A DNA stretch of 9,964 nucleotides from Spirochaetales bacterium (lineage in GTDB: Bacteria; Spirochaetota; Spirochaetia; JAGLYY01), in NCBI GenBank assembly GCA_023131935.1, contig JAGLYY010000120.1, positions 1-9,964 of the forward strand. Reading direction: 5' to 3'. The notes under the pieces are model-generated. The model had not been told where the DNA came from, searched no databases, and was given only the letters and a program-made list of their open reading frames with translations. Numbering within the stretch: the first letter of the stretch is position 1; every line of letters begins with the position of its first letter. This document shows positions 6,347-9,964 of this stretch, piece after piece. A program made the translations under genes and the position numbers.

Positions 6347-6768
6347 AATTCAAGTCCTTCAATTTCAATTGACCGGGTCCCATCGGTGCACTCAATGATA
6401 ATATGGACCCGGATATAATTTTCCGGAAAGAGTTCCCGGATCTTTTCGCTCCACTCAATGACACAGACCCCATCGCCGAAAAGGTACTCTTCAGCACCAA
6501 GTAATTCTGCTTCATCGACGCTGCTGAGCCTGTATAAGTCAATATGATAGAGGGGTAATCGACCTTCATACTCCGAAATAATGGTGTAGGTAGGGCTGGT
6601 TACCGGTTCCAGGATATCCAGCGCACGGGCTATCCCCTTCACAATAGTGGTTTTCCCGGCTCCAAGGGTCCCTTCAAGGGCAATAACCGATCCCGGGGTT
6701 ACTACCTCCCCAATTCGGTAACCGACGCTAATAGTGTCTTCCGTTGTAGGTGCTGTTATCTTTGTCAA
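6343..6768 (-). CDS. tsaE: tRNA t6A synthesis ATPase TsaE
   Basis: A 141-aa TsaE (formerly YjeE), the small P-loop ATPase that binds TsaB-TsaD and resets the t6A synthesis complex. The Walker A loop GTLGAGKTT lies at residues 33-41, followed by 'VTSPTYTIISEYEGRLPLYH' (about 56-75), 'IDLYRL' (76-81) and 'VIEWSEKI' (103-110), all family signatures with the expected spacing. The likely start is TTG at 6768, with AAGGA at about 6781-6777 and 8 nt spacing. No ATG or GTG lies close upstream in frame, and the protein begins at the usual distance before the P-loop. It overlaps tsaB by 4 nt. The 127-nt gap upstream contains candidate promoters, so the tsaE-tsaB-HD-GYP genes may have their own transcript as well as read-through from the fliD side. 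Confidence 0.94.
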   Translation of the reverse strand: MTKITAPTTEDTISVGYRIGEVVTPGSVIALEGTLGAGKTTIVKGIARALDILEPVTSPTYTIISEYEGRLPLYHIDLYRLSSVDEAELLGAEEYLFGDGVCVIEWSEKIRELFPENYIRVHIIIECTDGTRSIEIEGLEL

Positions 6769-6797
6769 AGTAACTTTCCTTGTTTTTCAAGTTCAAC

Positions 6798-6824
6798 AAT
6801 ATAGGATTTCATTCCTTTTTTCAA
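6798..6824 (-). promoter_or_regulatory. Candidate proximal promoter for tsaE
   Basis: On the minus strand, TTGAAA (6824-6819) precedes TATATT (6803-6798) by 15 nt. Both boxes are near consensus, but the spacing is two nt short of ideal. The start point would fall about 20-25 nt before the TTG codon at 6768. It competes with the candidate at 6857-6885, and either or both may be real. Confidence 0.3.
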
Positions 6825-6856
6825 GATTTCTGATTTCGAGAATCCTCATGGAAATA

Positions 6857-6885
6857 ATGGTAGAAAAAGTAGCGCTAAAGGTCAA
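6857..6885 (-). promoter_or_regulatory. Candidate distal sigma-70 promoter for tsaE
   Basis: On the minus strand, TTGACC (6885-6880), a 17-nt spacer and TACCAT (6862-6857) match the sigma-70 consensus at 5/6 and 4/6 positions with ideal spacing. It lies just after the TGA of the PilZ gene (6898-6896), in the 127-nt gap 6769-6895. I see no strong terminator hairpin with a U-run in this gap, so read-through from the PilZ gene also seems possible. Confidence 0.4.
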
Positions 6886-6895
6886 CGGCTTTGGA

Positions 6896-8023
6896 TCAGA
6901 TTTTCAACCTGCCCGTATCAAGATTATACACAAAGGTGTTGATATTGTTCATGTTTTTCTTCGTTACTTTGGTATACCTGATGTGCATGATTCCCCCGAT
7001 GGGTCTGACCTTTCGGATCGATTTTACCTTACCAAAGATCACTACCGGAGTTGATCGATCGGTCTCAAACTCCACTTTTATCAGGGTGTTTCCTGGGAGA
7101 GGGTAAGAACTTTTAACCGCGCAGCCGCCGGCGGAAACATCAATAATAGTACCGAGTGCCCCTCTTTCCTCTTCGATAAAAGCCTTTCTTACCTGGTTTT
7201 TACCAGTTCCGGTAGTAATAATCCTGACAGGGTAAAAATAGGTGGGTTTATCCAGGTGTTTTCGCCTGTATTTACGTTGTTGGGCTTGCTTAACATGAGC
7301 TGAGTGTTGAAGGAAAAGACTGGAAACCCCTCGAATGACATTATATCCTGCTACTTTTGTAACAAAGGAGAACCCCTGCCCGTTGGATTTCCAGAAAAAG
7401 ACATCGATTCCGGTTCCCTTCCTCCAGCGGACTTGGTTGCCCTGATTGTCTGTCGGGATTAGAGTTCCCAGGGTGTCCTGAAGATTGGAGGTAACCCGGG
7501 AAGGGTAACGGCCTCCGCTATCCGGAGAAAGGACAATATTCTGCCCCAATTTCATTTGTCTTGTTCCTGTGACGACCTGTTTCGCTTGAGAGCCTCTCTC
7601 TATCTTCTGTTTTATTCGAAAAAGGGTAAGTTTTTGAGATTCCTTTACCTGTGATGAGGTCACCTCAATCTCCGTATCGGATAAAGCCCTTCCGAGGACA
7701 TGGTCCAGTTGACGGGAGTTTGTGAGAAGAGCGTAGGGGTTGGGAACATGATACTTTCGAATAAGGTTGTCAAGGGTTTTAATTTCAATTTTAGTGAGCC
7801 CAAGGCGTTCTGCGTTCCTGCGAAAAGTAAACCGGCTGTACCTGACCGGCTGAGCCCCTTTTCCCTTTACAGGAGTCCTTCTCCCACGGCGGACAGGGGC
7901 CGAAGATGTTGTGCGATTACTGATAACAAGAAACAGGATAAAAGCGATAAGAATTCCAGCGCCGATGATGATGGATGTTGGGTCCTGCTCTTTAATATAA
8001 GAAATCTGAAGCAAAAAAAACAT
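6896..8023 (-). CDS. Membrane-anchored YcgR-like PilZ protein (predicted c-di-GMP receptor)
   Basis: A 375-aa protein with one transmembrane helix at about residues 18-35, followed by a basic stretch ('RRGRRTPVKGKG'), which predicts a short external N-terminus and a cytoplasmic body. Residues about 65-150 form a basic helical linker. Residues about 155-245 resemble the YcgR-type N-terminal domain ('GQNIVL...RYPSRV', 'KGTGIDVFFWKSNGQGFSF'). Residues about 248-367 are a PilZ domain with both c-di-GMP binding motifs: RxxxR (R250, R254) and DxSxxG (D295, S297, G300 in 'DVSAGG'). In YcgR this arrangement slows the flagellar motor when c-di-GMP is high. ATG 8023 follows the TAA of the upstream gene directly, in the same frame, with no clear Shine-Dalgarno. 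Codons 2-4 contain a run of eight T. The domain call is strong. The motor-brake role is inferred from family and location. Confidence 0.85.
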   Translation of the reverse strand: MFFLLQISYIKEQDPTSIIIGAGILIAFILFLVISNRTTSSAPVRRGRRTPVKGKGAQPVRYSRFTFRRNAERLGLTKIEIKTLDNLIRKYHVPNPYALLTNSRQLDHVLGRALSDTEIEVTSSQVKESQKLTLFRIKQKIERGSQAKQVVTGTRQMKLGQNIVLSPDSGGRYPSRVTSNLQDTLGTLIPTDNQGNQVRWRKGTGIDVFFWKSNGQGFSFVTKVAGYNVIRGVSSLFLQHSAHVKQAQQRKYRRKHLDKPTYFYPVRIITTGTGKNQVRKAFIEEERGALGTIIDVSAGGCAVKSSYPLPGNTLIKVEFETDRSTPVVIFGKVKSIRKVRPIGGIMHIRYTKVTKKNMNNINTFVYNLDTGRLKI

Positions 8024-8941
8024 TTATTTACCAACCATATCGAAAGATGCTAATCCGGTTAAAAGAGCTTCGATTCGCGGAGCTATTTCGTATTCCAGAA
8101 GATCTCCAATAAGTACACTATCTTCCACCGCGAAAGCATCACTCAGCTCATTAAGGACCAGATTGAGTGCTCCATAGAAATCACCGAAACTCATTCCGTC
8201 GATATTTCCTTTTGTGAAGTCAACAAGACCGTTCTCTTTCAGAATTGGATAAAGCCTGATGAGTTTCTGGGATAATTCAATAAACTTCAGGATTGAGTCC
8301 ATCGCTTTACGATCTTTTCCGGTTTGCAGCATGATAGAGACATCACTGATTTCCGGAATTGATTGTTTTAACAGCTCTCCTGTCGCAAGGAGCTCTTTTA
8401 GAGGGTCCGAGTATTCTCTCATTCTGTCTGCTGAAAGAACAAGAAAGTGCTGAATCAAGGGTTTTAACGAGGGAAAATCGAGGATATCCTCCTTTGTGTT
8501 CAGGATATCAAGTTCGTCAATAGCCATACTCAGCCTGTTAACCTCAGAACCTTCCGAATCAGGACCTGGAATACTCAAAATAGAGCCAAGCTGCTCCCTA
8601 AGAAAGGGATATTCTTTTTTGAGTTCCCGGAGAATGGGCAGGTTTCTCACCACAATCGCTTTTTCAAAGAGGGAAAAGAATTGAAATACCGTTTGTAGAC
8701 GGCCAATCTGAAGAGAATGAAGAGTATCAGCGGTAAGATAGAGGTTTTTCGCTTTTTTAACGGAGGTATCTCTCCATTGTTCAAATTCCTCAATCCGGAG
8801 GCTGTTCCCGTCATATTGGATACCGGTAATCTGAAAACCTTCCGATTGAAGCCAGTTTTCGATCCCCCGGATCACCTCGCCAAGGTTTTTTTCTCCCTCT
8901 AAGGTCACATCAAGCTGTTTTTCGTTGAGAAAAATCTGCAC
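8024..8941 (-). CDS. Unrecognised 305-aa flagellar-locus protein between fliD and the PilZ gene
   Basis: I do not recognise a characterised family. Residues 1-50 ('MQIFLNEKQLDVTLEGEKNL', then a helix 'EVIRGIENWLQSEG', then 'ITGIQYDG') have the strand-strand-helix-strand rhythm of a small beta-grasp-like domain. The rest is largely helical and leucine-rich. A well-patterned C-terminal segment, 'SFGDFYGALNLVLNELSDAF' (251-270) and 'VLIGDLLEYEIAPRIEALL' (276-294), looks conserved in style. There is no signal peptide, membrane helix or cysteine. GTG 8941 has a good ribosome site (AGGAG, 8954-8950). The gene lies 14 nt after fliD, the slot that in many bacteria holds fliS, the flagellin chaperone. 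A cytoplasmic helper of filament assembly is a reasonable guess but is not shown. Its TAA is immediately followed, in frame, by the PilZ ATG. Confidence 0.88.
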   Translation of the reverse strand: MQIFLNEKQLDVTLEGEKNLGEVIRGIENWLQSEGFQITGIQYDGNSLRIEEFEQWRDTSVKKAKNLYLTADTLHSLQIGRLQTVFQFFSLFEKAIVVRNLPILRELKKEYPFLREQLGSILSIPGPDSEGSEVNRLSMAIDELDILNTKEDILDFPSLKPLIQHFLVLSADRMREYSDPLKELLATGELLKQSIPEISDVSIMLQTGKDRKAMDSILKFIELSQKLIRLYPILKENGLVDFTKGNIDGMSFGDFYGALNLVLNELSDAFAVEDSVLIGDLLEYEIAPRIEALLTGLASFDMVGK

Positions 8942-8955
8942 CTTATTCTCTCCTA

Positions 8956-9964
8956 TTAATCACTCTGGTTGCTGTTAAGGTTCTGGATGGCCCGGGAATT
9001 CGATTCCATGGCCTCGATCATCCCCTCCATCATACCATACTTTCGCCGTAAATCCTGTTCTGTTCTTTCAAGTCTTGTTTCCAGGCTGCTGATTTCATCA
9101 CCGGTCCTGCTGATCTGTCTATCTAATCCACTCATTCTGCCTGCAATGATACCGCCGGTCTGAGAATATGGACGTAAATAAGTTTCGATGCTGAATGCGA
9201 CACCGGTATCGACGATGAGGTCTTCATCAGTATCAACACCAAAAAGCTCTTTTATTGCCGGCAGATGGGATTTAAGGGCTTCATCAAGTTTTTCTTCCTC
9301 AATCTCAATGTACCCCCTGAGTTTGGAAGTATCTAAACTTCCAACGCTGCCTGACACGTTAGTGGAAATACCAATGTGGGCAAGAAGACTTATCTCTCTT
9401 CCGTCAATAGTGGGATATGGGTTCATCATGATTCGCTGAAGCCGGCTTTTCATTTGCGTGAACATGGTTTCACCCTGGAAGAGTCCCAGTTGGTCCTCCA
9501 TTTTCGCCTGATCTTCATCTGAGAGATACTCTAGTTCATTGAGGACAAGAAGATCTTCGGAGTCACTGGTTAATACGGTGATTTCAGAAAGCAGCCTGTT
9601 ATAGTATCCGATAAAAGTTATAATGCTGTCTTTTACACTTTCCCTGTCAGGTTCAACCTTCAAGGTCGCTTCTCCCGGTTTGTGGAGTTCAAAGGTTACT
9701 CCGGGGAGAAGATCATCAACAATATTTGATTCTCGTGTAACCTCAATCCCTTCAAGGAGGATCTTCGCGTCCCGGGCTTCAGAAATTGAATTCCCCGGGC
9801 GGTATTCCCCACGGGCATTTGGATCATAGACACGAACATTGAGGATTTCGATTTCACGGTATGTGTTTCGGTTCCTTACCCTGAGTTCTAGTAATGTGCC
9901 GAGATCTTTTAAAGGGATAGTGAGGGTCTGGACCTCTTCGGAATCTTTCAGCGCTGGAAGGGCG
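8956..9964 (-). CDS. fliD: Flagellar filament cap FliD, C-terminal part (5' end outside window)
   Basis: The minus-strand frame is open from the window edge to TAA at 8958-8956, giving 335 visible residues. FliD (HAP2) caps the filament tip and helps flagellin subunits fold into place. Family segments are 'NSISEARDAKILLEGIEV' followed by 'TRESNIVDDLLPGVTFEL' (about residues 58-93 of the visible part), 'TLKVEPDRESVKDSIITFI' and 'FIGYYNRLLSEI'. The C-terminus is a coiled coil from about 'LDRQISRTGDEISSLETRLE' to the end, as expected for the helical D0 region. The missing N-terminal part should be of roughly similar size, judging from family lengths. A TTG at 9663 is internal to this frame and is not the start. 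FliD ends 14 nt before the 305-aa gene and is probably the head of that operon segment. Confidence 0.95.
   Translation of the reverse strand, partial: ALPALKDSEEVQTLTIPLKDLGTLLELRVRNRNTYREIEILNVRVYDPNARGEYRPGNSISEARDAKILLEGIEVTRESNIVDDLLPGVTFELHKPGEATLKVEPDRESVKDSIITFIGYYNRLLSEITVLTSDSEDLLVLNELEYLSDEDQAKMEDQLGLFQGETMFTQMKSRLQRIMMNPYPTIDGREISLLAHIGISTNVSGSVGSLDTSKLRGYIEIEEEKLDEALKSHLPAIKELFGVDTDEDLIVDTGVAFSIETYLRPYSQTGGIIAGRMSGLDRQISRTGDEISSLETRLERTEQDLRRKYGMMEGMIEAMESNSRAIQNLNSNQSD

Noticed and set aside
6734..7106. Plus-strand open frames across the tsaE-PilZ gap
   Set aside because: They are mostly antisense to the PilZ and tsaE coding regions, have no ribosome site or motif, and are hydrophobic in the manner of antisense translations.
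7700..8053. Plus-strand open frame of 117 codons opposite the PilZ N-terminus
   Set aside because: It is antisense to the membrane-anchor and linker region and shows low-complexity composition without any domain signature.
9661..9663. TTG at 9663 as the start of a 235-aa protein
   Set aside because: The frame stays open upstream to the window edge with clear FliD motifs, so this TTG is an internal leucine codon.
1..9964. Mobile element, prophage, CRISPR or defence system
   Set aside because: No transposase, integrase, phage gene, direct-repeat array or terminal inverted repeats were seen. All genes fit chromosomal motility or tRNA-modification functions apart from one hypothetical protein.

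Overview
The window looks like a motility region from a spirochaete, most likely a free-living or Treponema-like member of the Spirochaetaceae with mid-range GC. The evidence is the gene set flgN-flgK-flgL-fliW-csrA, the long spirochaete-type FlgK (625 aa) and FlgL (414 aa), and the grouping of fliD with a PilZ gene and the t6A genes tsaE/tsaB. I identified the genes by recognising protein motifs and ran no database search, so the lineage is an inference. Almost the whole window is coding. The only gaps over 50 nt are 72-165 and 6769-6895. I see no mobile element, prophage, CRISPR array, tRNA or rRNA.

Left block (1-4570). A truncated minus-strand gene at the left edge (N-terminus of an HD-domain-like protein) diverges from a tightly packed plus-strand operon. 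The operon encodes FlgN (chaperone), FlgK and FlgL (the two hook-filament junction proteins), FliW (flagellin-level sensor) and CsrA (mRNA-binding translational repressor). Gaps are 10, 5 and 5 nt, followed by a 7-nt overlap between fliW and csrA. The divergent gap holds a candidate sigma-28-like promoter for flgN and an overlapping TATAAT on the other strand. The flgK Shine-Dalgarno (SD) lies in the loop of a small predicted hairpin containing AGGAGGA, so flgK could be a local CsrA target.

Right block (9964 down to 4551, minus strand). fliD (filament cap, 5' end beyond the window) is followed by an unrecognised 305-aa gene, a membrane-anchored YcgR-like PilZ protein (c-di-GMP receptor), a 127-nt gap with candidate promoters, then tsaE, tsaB (tRNA t6A synthesis) and a PAS/HD-GYP protein (predicted c-di-GMP phosphodiesterase). 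These genes abut or overlap by a few bases. The block runs tail-to-tail into csrA with a 20-bp overlap of coding ends and no terminator-sized spacer.

Taken together, the region holds the hook-filament junction and cap proteins, the FliW-CsrA switch that matches flagellin translation to secretion, and both a predicted hydrolase and a predicted receptor for c-di-GMP. I found no clearly new biological system. The least explained elements are the 305-aa gene next to fliD, its in-frame TAA-ATG junction with the PilZ gene, the candidate CsrA hairpin at flgK, and the csrA/HD-GYP tail overlap.
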